From Opitutaceae bacterium (GTDB lineage: Bacteria > Verrucomicrobiota > Verrucomicrobiia > Opitutales > Opitutaceae), in contig JAUYAK010000107.1 in NCBI GenBank assembly GCA_030693515.1, positions 17,545 to 81,544 of the forward strand: a DNA stretch of 64,000 nt, given 5' to 3'. The notes beneath the pieces were generated by a model. The model was not told where the DNA came from. It did not search any database and saw only the letters and a list, made by a program, of their open reading frames with translations. The translations under genes were made by a program, and so were the position numbers. Numbering within the stretch: position 1 is the first letter of the stretch; each line of letters opens with the position of its first letter. This document shows, in pieces, positions 9,792 to 18,760 of this stretch.

Positions 9792-11492
9792 ATGTTCCCC
9801 AGCCACAGCCCCGCCATCTACGAGTTCCTCAAGGAGCACCGCCTCGTCGCGCCGGACCAGCTCGACGAACTCAACGAGGAGCACAAAGCCACCGGCAAAC
9901 CGCTCGCCGATGTCGTGGTCGACCTTGGTATCATGGAGAAGGAGGACCTGCTCCGCCGGATCGCGGAGCATCTCGGCTACGACTACCTGCGCGAACTCCC
10001 CTTGCAGTATTCCGGCGAGGCCATCGCGGCCGTGTCCGGCAAACTGGCGCGCGACTACGGCGTGATGCCGCTGCAGGCCGACGATCAGAACATCGACCTC
10101 CTCGTCTGCGATCCCTTCAACACCCACGCGGTGGACGATTTGACGTTCGCGCTCGACCGCAACGTCCGCCTCTACTTCGCCGATCCCGACAAGATCGAGA
10201 TCCAGATCAAGCAGCACTACGGCGAGGACGAGGGGAGTCTCGACGATCTCCTCCAGGAGATAAATACCGACACCAAACTCGCCACCGATCCCGGCAACCG
10301 CGAACTCAGCGCGAGCGACCTCGAGTCGATGGCCGAGCAGACGCCCATCATCAAGTTCGTCAACCTCGTCGTCGGCCAGGCAATCCGGGACAAGGCGAGT
10401 GACATCCACTTCGAGCCCTTCGAGCACGAGTTCAAGATCCGCTACCGCATTGACGGTGCGCTCTACGAGATGGCGCCGCCGCCCAAGCAGCTCGCCGTGC
10501 CGATCACCTCGCGCGTCAAGGTGCTCGCCGGCCTCAACATCGCCGAGCGCCGCATCCCGCAGGACGGCCGCATCAAGATCACCATCAGCGGACGCCAGGT
10601 GGACCTGCGCGTGTCCACGTTGCCGACGCAGTTCGGCGAGAGCGTCGTGCTCCGCGTGCTCGACCAAGCGGCCGTGCGGCTCGACATCACGCAGCTCGGC
10701 ATGCCCGAGGATGTGTTCAACGGCATCCAGGAAATTGTCCACCGGCCCAACGGCATCTTCATCGTCACCGGCCCGACCGGCTCCGGCAAGACGACGACCC
10801 TCTACAGCGGCCTCCGCATCGTGAACACCGTCGACCTGAAGATCCTCACCGCCGAGGATCCGGTCGAATACGAGATCGAGGGCATCATGCAGGTGCCGGT
10901 GAATCCGCTCGTGGGCCTCACCTTCGCCGCAGCGCTCCGTTCCTTCCTCCGCCAGGATCCGGATGTGATCATGCTCGGGGAAATCCGCGATCTCGAGACG
11001 GCGCAAATTGCCATCCAAGCTTCGCTGACCGGCCACTTGGTGCTCTCGACGCTGCACACCAACGACTCCGCCGGCGCCGTGACGCGCCTCGTGGACATGG
11101 GCGTGGAGCCTTTTCTCATCGCCGCCTCGCTGGAGGCCGTGCTCGCGCAACGGCTCGTGCGCCGCGTGTGCGTGCAGTGCAAGACCTCCTACCTGCCGCC
11201 GGCCGATCTGCTCGCGCCGCTCGGCATCGCGCGGGAGAGCGTGGGGAGCCGGCAGTTCTTCTACGGCAAGGGCTGCCCGGCCTGCTCGCAAGCCGGCTAT
11301 AAGGGCCGCCTTGGCATCTACGAGTGGCTGCGCATGAGCGAGGCGATCCGGGATCTCGTCACGCAGAAGTCGCCGACGCTCGTCATCCGCCAGAAGGCCA
11401 TCGAGCAGGGCATGCGCACACTGCGCGACGACGGGCTCCGGGCCATCTTCGATGGCCACACGTCGATTGAGGAAGTGATTAAGTATACCTGA
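9792..11492 (+). CDS. pilB: Type IV pilus assembly ATPase PilB (second paralog)
   Basis: Extension ATPase for pilin polymerisation, acting at the inner membrane under PilC. It has 566 residues: an N-terminal MshE-type domain ([34 protein letters not shown], residues ~25-58, shown in part), an acidic linker at ~140-165, Walker [11 protein letters not shown] at ~327, [36 protein letters not shown], and a zinc site at C460, C463, C495 and C498. The frame extends 54 bases further upstream, but [13 protein letters not shown] aligns with the family N-terminus. It lies directly before pilC, the usual order, which favours it as the main PilB. Confidence 0.91.
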   Translation: MFPSHSPAIYEFLKEHRLVAPDQLDELNEEHKATGKPLADVVVDLGIMEKEDLLRRIAEHLGYDYLRELPLQYSGEAIAAVSGKLARDYGVMPLQADDQNIDLLVCDPFNTHAVDDLTFALDRNVRLYFADPDKIEIQIKQHYGEDEGSLDDLLQEINTDTKLATDPGNRELSASDLESMAEQTPIIKFVNLVVGQAIRDKASDIHFEPFEHEFKIRYRIDGALYEMAPPPKQLAVPITSRVKVLAGLNIAERRIPQDGRIKITISGRQVDLRVSTLPTQFGESVVLRVLDQAAVRLDITQLGMPEDVFNGIQEIVHRPNGIFIVTGPTGSGKTTTLYSGLRIVNTVDLKILTAEDPVEYEIEGIMQVPVNPLVGLTFAAALRSFLRQDPDVIMLGEIRDLETAQIAIQASLTGHLVLSTLHTNDSAGAVTRLVDMGVEPFLIAASLEAVLAQRLVRRVCVQCKTSYLPPADLLAPLGIARESVGSRQFFYGKGCPACSQAGYKGRLGIYEWLRMSEAIRDLVTQKSPTLVIRQKAIEQGMRTLRDDGLRAIFDGHTSIEEVIKYT

Positions 11493-11521
11493 GCGCGCGC
11501 CGCACGTCCTACCCCATCGCC

Positions 11522-12706
11522 ATGGCCAAACTTTCCGTCCGCACTGACCAGCCCGAGAAGCCCGCGACGTTTGCCGCCAAGGCCCCTCCGCGCGGACCGA
11601 AGCTCACGGCCGCCGATGGTGCGCCGCAGCTGCGGCGTCGCAAGGGCATCTCTTTTGGCAGCCCGATCAACGCCAAGGGGCAGGCCGTCTTCACCCGGCA
11701 AATCGCGACGCTCGTGAAGGCGGGCATGCCGATCATGCGCAGCCTCGAAGTGCTGGCGCGGCAGGAGAAGCGCCCGGCCTTCAAAGCGGTGGTGGAGGAT
11801 TGCGCCGACACGATCCGATCCGGCGGGAATTTTTCCGACGGCCTGGCCGCGCACCCCAAGGCGTTCGATCGCCTCTACGTCAACATGGTCAAGGCGGGCG
11901 AGGCCGGTGGTGTGCTCGACAAGGTGCTCGAGCGTCTCGCCGTGTTCACCGAAAAGTCCGTGAAGATCCGCGGCAAAATCATCTCCGCGATGGTTTATCC
12001 CGCGATTATCAGCTGCGTGGCCGGCGGCATCATGGGCGTCCTCATGATCTGGGTGGTGCCCAAGTTCCAGGAGGTGTTCTTCACGATGCTGAAGGGCAAG
12101 CCCCTCCCGGCGCTCACGTCCTTCGTCGTCGGGATCGCCGATGCGCTGCGGCACAACATCCTCCTCGTGCTCGGCGGGGTCTTCTGCGCGGCGGTGTTGT
12201 TCTTGATGTTCAAAAAATCGAGCATCGGCACGCGCTTCCTGCATTGGCTGCTGCTGAAGATGCCCGTGCTGGGCGATCTGTTTCTGAAGGCGGGCGTGGC
12301 GCGTTTCACGCGCACCTTCGGCACGCTGCTGTCGTCCGGTGTGCCGATCCTTCAGGCCCTCACCATCACGCGCGACACGAGTGGCAACGTGCATATCGCA
12401 AATGCGATCAACGTCGTGCACGACCGGGTGAAGGAGGGTGACAACGTCGCCCAGCCGCTGGAATCGACGAAGATTTTCCCGGGCATGGTCACCAGCATGA
12501 TCGAGGTCGGCGAGGAGACGGGCGCGCTGCCCGACATGCTCGTCCGCATCGCCGACAACTACGATGAGGAGGTGGACAACGCCGTCGATGCGCTCACCTC
12601 GATCATCGAGCCCATCATGATCGTCTTCATGGCGGTGGGCGTGGGCGTCATCGTCATCGCGATGTTCCTGCCCATGGTGGAACTGATCAAGAGCTTGGGC
12701 GCGTGA
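11522..12706 (+). CDS. pilC: Type IV pilus inner-membrane platform protein PilC
   Basis: Polytopic platform protein that couples PilB and PilT to the growing pilus. The 394-residue length is typical. Two T2SSF domains are visible: the first around residues 55-180 (FTRQIATLVKAGMPIMRSLEVLARQEK) and the second at ~260-385 (FTRTFGTLLSSGVPILQALTI). Three membrane segments lie at ~155-180 (SAMVYPAIISCVAGGIMGVL), ~205-225 and ~360-385 (IMIVFMAVGVGVIVIAMFLPM). The N-terminal ~45 residues are basic and probably disordered. No pilin, PilM-Q or prepilin peptidase gene is seen nearby, so the rest of the machine must be encoded elsewhere. Confidence 0.93.
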   Translation: MAKLSVRTDQPEKPATFAAKAPPRGPKLTAADGAPQLRRRKGISFGSPINAKGQAVFTRQIATLVKAGMPIMRSLEVLARQEKRPAFKAVVEDCADTIRSGGNFSDGLAAHPKAFDRLYVNMVKAGEAGGVLDKVLERLAVFTEKSVKIRGKIISAMVYPAIISCVAGGIMGVLMIWVVPKFQEVFFTMLKGKPLPALTSFVVGIADALRHNILLVLGGVFCAAVLFLMFKKSSIGTRFLHWLLLKMPVLGDLFLKAGVARFTRTFGTLLSSGVPILQALTITRDTSGNVHIANAINVVHDRVKEGDNVAQPLESTKIFPGMVTSMIEVGEETGALPDMLVRIADNYDEEVDNAVDALTSIIEPIMIVFMAVGVGVIVIAMFLPMVELIKSLGA

Positions 12707-12715
12707 GGCGGGCGC

Positions 12716-13639
12716 TCAGGGCGTGAATTTCCGCTCCTTGAACCAGTAGAGGAGCTGGCTGGCCCACGGCGGGGCGGGGCGATCAGGCCGGCCGAGGCCG
12801 AGGCCGTGGGCGCCTTTTTCGTAGATATGCAGCGAGGCCGGGACCCCGGCCCGGCGCAGCGCGGCGGCGAAGAGCAGGGAGTTTTCCACGGGCACGGCCT
12901 TGTCCTCGACGGTGTGCCAGAGGAAGCACGGCGGCGTGTCCTTGGTCACCTGGAGTTCGCTGGAGAGAAACTTCACCAGATCGGCGGGCGGGTTCTCGCC
13001 GAGCAGGTTTTTGCGCGAACCGCTGTGCGCAAACTCAAGCAACGAGATCACCGGGTAGCACAGGATGCCGAGATCGGGGCGGGAACTCTCGCGCTCGATC
13101 GCATCGCTGGCGTCGGGTTTGCCGGCGTCGAAGTGCGTGACGAGCGTGGAGGTGAGGTGGCCGCCGGCCGAGGAGCCGATGACGCCGATGCGCGCGGGAT
13201 CGAGGCCGTCGCGCCGCGCAAAGGCGCGCAGCATGCGGAGCGCCCGCGCGGCATCGCCGAGCATCACGGGATGGCGGTAGCCGTTGGAGCCGAGGCGATA
13301 TTTCAGCACGTAGGCCGTGATGCCATGCTGGGCGAAGAACTCCGCGTAGCCCGCGCCCTCGTGTTCGGCGAGGCTGCCGTAGCCCCCGCCGGGGAGCACG
13401 AGCATGGTGGCGCCGTTGGCTTGGCCCGCCGCGGGCCGGTAGGGCGTGAGCGTGGGGATGTCCTTCGCGGTGTCGCCCAGCGCGCCGGGCGCGGCTCCGT
13501 CCCAGAGGCGGATGGGGCCCATGATCAGTGGGTAGGGGGTGGCCTTGGGCGCGGGGGCCTGGTCGGCGGCAGTCGTGGGAAGCGTGGCAAGCAGTGCGAG
13601 CGTGCCGATGGCGAATAGACGGTGGGAGGGAGGACGCAT
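12716..13639 (-). CDS. Exported alpha/beta-hydrolase (esterase, acetyl-xylan-esterase-like)
   Basis: A 307-residue secreted alpha/beta-hydrolase. The start at 13639 gives a signal peptide (RLFAIGTLALLATLPTTAAD). The body has PLWD-like IRLWDGAAPGALG, an oxyanion-loop LPGGGYGSLAEHEG, the nucleophile elbow IGSSAGGHL (Ser), an Asp in HTVEDKAVPVENSL and the catalytic His of EKGAHGLGLG. This pattern belongs to esterases that deacetylate polysaccharides in Planctomycetes and Verrucomicrobia; the substrate is inferred. It lies on the minus strand 9 bases after convergent pilC, and 52 bases downstream of the terminator that ends the candidate RNA at 13691-14675, so it needs its own promoter. Confidence 0.85.
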   Translation of the reverse strand: MRPPSHRLFAIGTLALLATLPTTAADQAPAPKATPYPLIMGPIRLWDGAAPGALGDTAKDIPTLTPYRPAAGQANGATMLVLPGGGYGSLAEHEGAGYAEFFAQHGITAYVLKYRLGSNGYRHPVMLGDAARALRMLRAFARRDGLDPARIGVIGSSAGGHLTSTLVTHFDAGKPDASDAIERESSRPDLGILCYPVISLLEFAHSGSRKNLLGENPPADLVKFLSSELQVTKDTPPCFLWHTVEDKAVPVENSLLFAAALRRAGVPASLHIYEKGAHGLGLGRPDRPAPPWASQLLYWFKERKFTP

Positions 13640-13690
13640 GGGGGAAAAGGTAAGCGACGGGCCGAGTGAGGCGGCGCACGCGAAAATTGG

Positions 13691-13730
13691 AAAACAAAAA
13701 GGCCCCGGAAGTTTTGAGGCTTCCGAGGCC
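13691..13730 (-). terminator. Strong intrinsic terminator of the candidate structured RNA
   Basis: Read on the minus strand, 13730-13701 forms an 11-bp hairpin GGCCTCGGAAG / CTTCCGGGGCC (one wobble) with an 8-base loop, followed at 13700-13691 by TTTTTGTTTT. The plus strand has no T-run after the hairpin, which fixes the direction. No protein-coding gene ends here, so the terminator most likely ends a non-coding transcript. Confidence 0.85.
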
Positions 13731-14675
13731 AATTTGCGGGGGTGGGCGTGCGTCACTCGCTCTTTCCCAGTCGCACACGCTTGGACGCGCTCGCTTTCGC
13801 GGGCGGTGTGCTTCCCGACGCCACTCTCCGCGGCATGCGGAGACTGCGGTCTCATGGCGGGACCGTCCTGGCCGTTGCCGGCCGGGAACTTTTGAGTGAG
13901 GCCTTTGCGCCCGGTTGGGTCGCTCCTTGCCAGGAGCGGCTCGCCGGACGCAGTGCTGACACGCCTGCAATTTTCATTGTCTCGCGTCGGCACCTTTACC
14001 ACGGGGACGGCGCGAGCTTTTGGCTCGCCGTTGGCCCCGCGCTACGGGTCTGACCTCTTAACTCTCAGGTTGCGTTCGCTTTTGCAGCGGGGTGACCCCG
14101 TTTTGCGGGACCGCCCCAGTTGAGGAGGTTGACGGACTTTGCCTAGGTCCGCTCACTCCCCGCCGTCGCGATTTCCTTGCGCGCCCCGCTCGTGCAGCGA
14201 GCCGGGCCTTTTGGCGGGGTCGTCCCGCCGGAAATCACGACTGCGTTCTGGTCTGCGCAGTAGCAACCGTAACCCTCTGGGGTGACTGCGTCGGCGCACG
14301 GGTCGAAACGTCCCGTGGGCCTGACTCCGCTCAGCGCGGTTTCTGATCGCGCCTTACGGCTCAGCTCCTAGTTCGTGCGTGGACTGACCGGACACGACTC
14401 CGGCCAGAGGAACTGGTGACATATGCCTCTCAAGCGGCTTTCGCCCTCAGGAGGGGCGGCCGGCACCAGTTGCCGTCCGCCATTCCCCGGTCGCCCGGGA
14501 TTATCCCAGCCGTGCCCTCAGCGATGTTTTTCAGGACCGCTGCGCTTGCGACTGTTCTATCAAGGAACGAGTCAAAAGGTGCGGCCCGCGGAGCGAAACT
14601 AAAGCCTAGGTTCTGCACAATCGATTCACCGCGTGAAGCGGTGAATAACTTGAGAGCAACTTGGCTCACCGGTTG
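13691..14675 (-). ncRNA. Candidate large structured non-coding RNA, about 980 nt, unidentified
   Basis: No credible protein gene occupies this stretch on either strand. Read on the minus strand it folds into many helices (plus-strand coordinates given): end-closing helix 14656-14667 with 13725-13737; hairpin 14625-14632/14638-14645; 14464-14471 with 14411-14418 (8 bp); 14399-14407/14384-14392 (9 bp, one wobble); 14230-14241 with 14165-14176 (12 bp, one wobble, enclosing further hairpins); 14240-14245/14256-14261; 13932-13937/13922-13927; and 13958-13988, capped by a GAAA tetraloop. It ends in an intrinsic terminator. I see none of the signature motifs of RNase P RNA, tmRNA, SRP RNA or group II intron domain V. 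Size and complexity resemble OLE, GOLLD or ROOL RNAs, but I cannot assign it. The 5' end is estimated from the closing helix. Confidence 0.72.
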
Positions 14676-14726
14676 TTCACCTTCTGGTGGAATAGCGCCA
14701 CCGTCCGCGGCTCGCATGGCGTGGGC

Positions 14727-16043
14727 ATGGAGGCATCGAACCGCCACGACGACAACGAGGGCGGCCCGCCCGCGTGGCGGCTGCATGGGGCGGGCGCGGT
14801 CGCCGCGGGGGCTTGGCTCATCCTCGTGTGGCGATCGCACACCGCGGGCGGCGCGACCTTGGGCTGGATGCTCGGGGTCGTCGCCGTGGCGTGGGCGTCG
14901 CTCGCGTTCGCGTGGTGCGCGTCCGATTCCGGAGGGCGCGGTGGCCGCGTCGTCGCAGTCTGGGCGTTGGGCTTTCGCCTTGTGGCATTCTTTGCGCAGC
15001 CGGTGCTGGAGGATGATCACCACCGGTTCCTGTGGGATGGGCATCGCTTCGCGGTCACCGGGAATCCCTATGCGGAGCCGCCGCAGGCGCGATTCGGCGA
15101 CGAGAGCATCGCGCCCGAATTCCGCGCGGTGCTTGATCGGATCAATCATCCGGATGTCGCGACGGTCTATGGGCCTGCGACGCAGTGGGCTTTCCGCGCC
15201 GCCCACGCGGTCGCGCCGGCGCAGCTCTGGCCTTGGAAACTGATCCTGCTCGGCGCGGAGCTGGCGCTCGGTGTGTTGCTGTGGCCGGTATTGGGGGCGC
15301 GGGGCCGGCTGCTGCTCGCGTGGTGCCCGCTCGCGATCTTCGAGACGGGCTTCAACGCCCATCCCGACGCGCTCGCAATCGCGCTGGCTGTTGTGGCGTG
15401 GCGAAACAGGGAGCGTGGGTGGGGTGTGGCGGCGGGAGTGGCGCTGGGTGCGGCAATCGCGGCCAAGGTCTTCGCGGTCCTGCTCGCGCCGTTCATCCTC
15501 TGGCGGCTGGGCGCGCGGGCCTGGATCGCGGCGGTAGGCGCGGGCTTGGCGTGCTACGCGCCGTTTTGGTTGCGCGGGAGCGGCGCGGATCTCGCAGGGC
15601 TGCGCGCGATGGCGGGGGAGTGGGAGTTCAACTCGAGCGTTTACGCGCTGGCCGCGGCGGCGACGTCACCGCCGATCGCGCGCGGGGTGTGCGCGGTGGC
15701 GTTTGGCGCGATTTGGGCGGGACTTTTCCTGCGTTGGAGAAGGACGTTCGCGCAGCCTCCGCCGGGCACCTGGATATACGGGGCGTTTCTCCTGCTCTCG
15801 GCGACGGCCAACCCGTGGTATGCGCTTTGGCTCTGGCCCTTTGTCGCATTGCGGCCCTCGGCCACGGGTGTGGCGGTCCTGGCGGCGGTGAGCCTGAGCT
15901 ACGCGACGGGCCTCAATCTGGGCGATCCCTCGCTCGGGAATTTCGGCCACCCGGCGTGGCTGCGGCCGGTGGAGTTTGGCGCGATCATGATCGCGGCGGG
16001 GTGGGATTGGCGGAGCGCAAAAAAGGCCGCCCGCGAGATGTGA
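14727..16043 (+). CDS. Polytopic GT-C-type glycosyltransferase
   Basis: A 438-residue integral membrane protein with about ten hydrophobic segments. The first periplasmic loop carries the acidic motif QPVLEDDHHRFLWDGHRFA (residues ~95-113), typical of polyprenyl-phosphate-sugar-dependent mannosyltransferase-like GT-C enzymes (an E/DD pair followed by R-x-x-WDG). A second signature is HPDALAIALAVVAW (~210-225). The acceptor and sugar are unknown. The start at 14727 (MEASNRHDD) was chosen because the longer frame would run into the region that transcribes the structured RNA in the opposite direction. The 3' end lies inside the terminator of the convergent barrel gene. Confidence 0.8.
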   Translation: MEASNRHDDNEGGPPAWRLHGAGAVAAGAWLILVWRSHTAGGATLGWMLGVVAVAWASLAFAWCASDSGGRGGRVVAVWALGFRLVAFFAQPVLEDDHHRFLWDGHRFAVTGNPYAEPPQARFGDESIAPEFRAVLDRINHPDVATVYGPATQWAFRAAHAVAPAQLWPWKLILLGAELALGVLLWPVLGARGRLLLAWCPLAIFETGFNAHPDALAIALAVVAWRNRERGWGVAAGVALGAAIAAKVFAVLLAPFILWRLGARAWIAAVGAGLACYAPFWLRGSGADLAGLRAMAGEWEFNSSVYALAAAATSPPIARGVCAVAFGAIWAGLFLRWRRTFAQPPPGTWIYGAFLLLSATANPWYALWLWPFVALRPSATGVAVLAAVSLSYATGLNLGDPSLGNFGHPAWLRPVEFGAIMIAAGWDWRSAKKAAREM

Positions 16044-16058
16044 ACCTCGTGGGCGGCC
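16018..16058 (-). terminator. Intrinsic terminator for the minus-strand beta-barrel gene
   Basis: On the minus strand, 16058-16025 is a 13-bp GC-rich hairpin (GGCCGCCCACGAG / CTCGCGGGCGGCC, one mismatch) followed by TTTTTT at 16024-16019. It overlaps the last codons of the convergent glycosyltransferase gene. Confidence 0.85.
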
Positions 16059-16081
16059 TTGGTAACACACAACCGAAAGGC

Positions 16082-16933
16082 TCAGAGCCTCAAGGGCAGG
16101 CTGATGCTGAGGGAGACGACCTTGGCGCGGCCGGTGTTGCGCAGATCGCCGATGCACTTGGCGGCGGTGAGCTGGTAGCTCCGCCCGCCGGCGTCGGTGA
16201 ACGACAGGCCGCCCTCGATGAACTGCGTGACCTCCTTCACCTGCGGGAACCCGTAGCTTGTGCCGAAGCCCGGACCGCCGATGTCGCCGCCGCTCAACCC
16301 CTGCGACCGCCGGTAGCCTAGATTCACGGTGAACGCGTCGACCTGCTTCGCGACCCCCACGCTGCCGAAGAGATCGTCGGGCACGCGGTGGTTGCGGTTG
16401 CGGTAACCGATCTCGCCATACGCGGCGAAGCCCTCGCCGAGCGATTTTCCGACGGCGAGTGCGGACTCGAATCCGCTCGCGCGGTCGCCCGGGTTGATCG
16501 GCGGGAGGGTGTTCGGGATGTCGTAGTCGCCGTTGATGATCAGGCCGGTCCGATAGGTGACGGCCGGGCGGTTGTCGGTCTCGGTGAGCAGCGCGTAGCT
16601 CAGGCCGAGGCGCGCATCGTCGCGGCCCTTGCGTTTGAAGTTCGCACCGGGCGGATTGAATTTCACGGCCGTGTAGCCGATGGCGGCGTCGAGCGCGAGA
16701 CGCGGGGCGAGGCCGTAGTCGAAGCGGATCGTCTGCGTGCGCTGGGTGATATCGGCGGGCAGGCTCATGCGGGTGGTGCCCACGTAAAACTCATCGAAGG
16801 ACTGGTGCGTGTAGATCGGCGTGACGACGAGAACGCCAGGCTCGGCGAGCCAGACGTTCTGGGCCGTGGCGTGCGAAGCGAAGCCGAGGGAGGCTGCGAC
16901 GAGGGCGAGGCGGAGGAGGGGAATTTTCTTCAT
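16082..16933 (-). CDS. Exported outer-membrane beta-barrel protein
   Basis: A 283-residue protein with a clear signal peptide (MKKIPLLRLALVAASLGFASHATAQ cut after AQ; residues 1-25 described, not all functional). The mature part consists of alternating hydrophobic strands with a closing aromatic/leucine terminus (SLSISLPLRL), as in small outer-membrane barrels of the transporter or MetA-pathway type. The start at 16933 gives the signal peptide its normal position. It follows the small exported protein at 16969-17313 with 35 bases between, so the two are likely one unit ending in the terminator at 16018-16058. A single Cys (AAKCIGDL) sits near the end. Confidence 0.78.
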   Translation of the reverse strand: MKKIPLLRLALVAASLGFASHATAQNVWLAEPGVLVVTPIYTHQSFDEFYVGTTRMSLPADITQRTQTIRFDYGLAPRLALDAAIGYTAVKFNPPGANFKRKGRDDARLGLSYALLTETDNRPAVTYRTGLIINGDYDIPNTLPPINPGDRASGFESALAVGKSLGEGFAAYGEIGYRNRNHRVPDDLFGSVGVAKQVDAFTVNLGYRRSQGLSGGDIGGPGFGTSYGFPQVKEVTQFIEGGLSFTDAGGRSYQLTAAKCIGDLRNTGRAKVVSLSISLPLRL

Positions 16934-16968
16934 GGTGAGAATCGTTGGATGGGGAGGCGGTGCGCGGT

Positions 16969-17313
16969 TCACTTCTTCATGCCAAAGCGCTGCGCCACGA
17001 AATACTCCAGGGCGTCGAGCTGCGTGGCGCTGATCTTCCCGGCGAGCGCGACGAGGTTCTTCATCTTCGCGGCGTCGGCGGGCAGCTTGGCCTGCAGGGC
17101 CGTGAGGCGCGGGGTCTGCGCAGCCGCGTCCCCGCCGCCCGCGGTCATGGCAGAGCCTTCATAGACTTTCTGGCCGAGCGTGTATTTCTCCTGATCCATC
17201 TTGGCCGACGCGGCGGCGGGCGGGCGAGGCGGGCGGTTGGAGTAGCTGCCGGAGGCGAGCGCGGGCGCGGCCGCGAGCAGCGCAGCGCAGACGAGGAAGG
17301 ATGCTTTTATCAT
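16969..17313 (-). CDS. Small exported protein, hypothetical
   Basis: A 114-residue protein with a signal peptide (MIKASFLVCAALLAAAPALA). The mature region holds KYTLGQKVYEGSAM and, near the end, LVALAGKISATQLDALEYFVAQRFGMKK, the arrangement of a class I cytochrome c helix set. The heme-binding CxxCH that should follow YEG is absent; the sequence there is SAMTAGGGDA. It therefore looks like a cytochrome-c-derived protein that has lost heme, or a coincidental resemblance. It lies upstream of, and probably in one unit with, the barrel gene at 16082-16933. Confidence 0.65.
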   Translation of the reverse strand: MIKASFLVCAALLAAAPALASGSYSNRPPRPPAAASAKMDQEKYTLGQKVYEGSAMTAGGGDAAAQTPRLTALQAKLPADAAKMKNLVALAGKISATQLDALEYFVAQRFGMKK

Positions 17314-17454
17314 GGAGGGTGGGTTTGGTTGGAGGTTGCGGTTGCGTCGATTTGATGGGCCACGCCCGATCCTATTCCATCGCATCCCGGGGGAAATTTC
17401 CGCTCCATCCCGATCCGTTGCGGAATAGAAAAGGTTCTCGGCCTTCTCACTGGC

Positions 17455-18018
17455 GTGGACGAAGTGGACTACGAGCAAGCCGTCGCGCTCTATCACGAGG
17501 ACCTGCACCGGTTCGCGCTGAGCCTCGCGCGCAATCCCGACGATGCGCGCGACCTCACCCAGGAGTCCTACTGCCGACTGCTCACCAAGAGCGGCCAGGT
17601 GCGCGATCACACCAAGGTGAAGTCGTGGCTCTTCACGACGCTTTACCGCGTCTTTCTCGGACGGAAGCGTCATGAGAAACGCTTTCCGCATACGGAACTG
17701 TCTCTCACCGAACTGGAGCTGCCGGCGCCGGCGACGGATTTTCTGGATCGGATCGACGCCAATACCGTGTGGGCCGCACTTGAGCGAATCGACGAGCATC
17801 ACCGCACGCCGCTCACGCTGTTCTACCTGCAAAGCCTCTCCTACCGCGAGATCGCCGTCATGCTCGACGTGCCGATCGGCACGGTGATGTCGCGGCTCTC
17901 GCGCGCCAAGGCGCAGCTTCGCGCCCTCCTCAAGGAAAACGTCGCGCAGTCCAGTGCGGACGATACGGAAAAAATCATCTCGCTGCCACCGACCCCGCGC
18001 ACGGCGCAATCACTATGA
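17455..18018 (+). CDS. ECF-type RNA polymerase sigma factor
   Basis: A 187-residue ECF sigma factor with only regions 2 and 4. Region 2 is at ~10-75 (FALSLARNPDDARDLTQESY), and region 4 at ~110-165 has the helix-turn-helix LSYREIAVMLDVPIGTVMSRLSRAKAQL. The start codon is GTG at 17455. The stop overlaps the ATG of the anti-sigma gene by four bases (ATGA), the usual sign of a coupled pair. Because the arsM gene follows the anti-sigma gene after only eight bases, this sigma factor may control its own operon including the arsenosugar genes; that is inference. Confidence 0.9.
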   Translation: MDEVDYEQAVALYHEDLHRFALSLARNPDDARDLTQESYCRLLTKSGQVRDHTKVKSWLFTTLYRVFLGRKRHEKRFPHTELSLTELELPAPATDFLDRIDANTVWAALERIDEHHRTPLTLFYLQSLSYREIAVMLDVPIGTVMSRLSRAKAQLRALLKENVAQSSADDTEKIISLPPTPRTAQSL

Positions 18019-18752
18019 ACCGCGAGGAAGCCCAATTTATCCTTGGCGCATGCCGGCCCGACGGGGAGGACGCGCAGGATCCGCAATACCGAGAGGCGCT
18101 GGCGCTCGCCGGCCGCGATCCAGTGCTCGCCCGCTGGCTCGCCGAGGAGCGGGCGTTTGACCGGGCCCTCAGCGCCAAGCTCCGCGCGCGCGCCGTGCCG
18201 CCCGATCTGGCGGGGCAGCTCCTGCTCGCGCGGGCGACGGTGCGGCGCCTCCCGCGCTGGCGCCAGCCGGTGTGGCTGGCCATGGCGGCCGCGCTCGCGC
18301 TGTTGCTTGCGGTCGGGGCGCTCTTCCTGCCGCGGGGCGGGGCCGGCGATGAGTTTGCGGCGTTTCGCACCGCGATGCTTGCGCCCGGACCCGAGTTTGG
18401 CGGTCACGCCGATGTGTGGGGACTCGACAACGCCGGCTACCGCACGTGGCTGGCGAGCCACCGCGGTGATCCGAACTTTGTCCTGCCGCGTGGACTCGCG
18501 GACAAAGGCATCTCCGCCTGCAAGGTCGTCGCGTGGCGCGGCCGGCAGGTAACGATGCTCTGCGTCAAGTTCGGCGGCCAGCACGTCGATCTCTTCGTCC
18601 TCGATGCCGAGGCCATCCCGGGCCACGCGCTGGGCGCGATGCCGGCGATGTTCGCCGTCGGCGAGGTGAACGCCGCCGCGTGGCTGCGCGAGGGCAAGCT
18701 TTACCTCCTGGCCGGAACTGTGCCCGCAACCGAGCTCCGCGCACTCCTCTGA
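18015..18752 (+). CDS. Membrane anti-sigma factor (probable)
   Basis: A 245-residue protein encoded in overlap with the ECF sigma gene. Residues 1-~85 are cytoplasmic and charged (REALALAGRDPVLARWLAEE), one membrane helix lies at ~93-112 (WLAMAAALALLLAVGALFL), and the rest is periplasmic. There is one cytoplasmic Cys (C13). The periplasmic part has two cysteines about 14 residues apart, in GISACKVV and TMLCVKFGG, which could form a disulfide or bind a thiol-reactive ligand. It resembles anti-sigma factors by position and topology rather than by a recognised zinc motif (no HxxxCxxC). ArsM begins eight bases after its stop. Confidence 0.75.
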   Translation: MNREEAQFILGACRPDGEDAQDPQYREALALAGRDPVLARWLAEERAFDRALSAKLRARAVPPDLAGQLLLARATVRRLPRWRQPVWLAMAAALALLLAVGALFLPRGGAGDEFAAFRTAMLAPGPEFGGHADVWGLDNAGYRTWLASHRGDPNFVLPRGLADKGISACKVVAWRGRQVTMLCVKFGGQHVDLFVLDAEAIPGHALGAMPAMFAVGEVNAAAWLREGKLYLLAGTVPATELRALL

Positions 18753-18760
18753 CTTTGCCC

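Noticed and set aside
9744..11459. 571-codon minus-strand frame opposite pilB
   Set aside because: Shadow of pilB for the same reason; no recognisable domain.
13691..14675. RNase P RNA, tmRNA or group II intron as the identity of the large RNA
   Set aside because: The universal GAGGAAAGTC and ACAGAA motifs of RNase P, the tmRNA ends, and the domain V hairpin of group II introns were looked for on both strands and not found.
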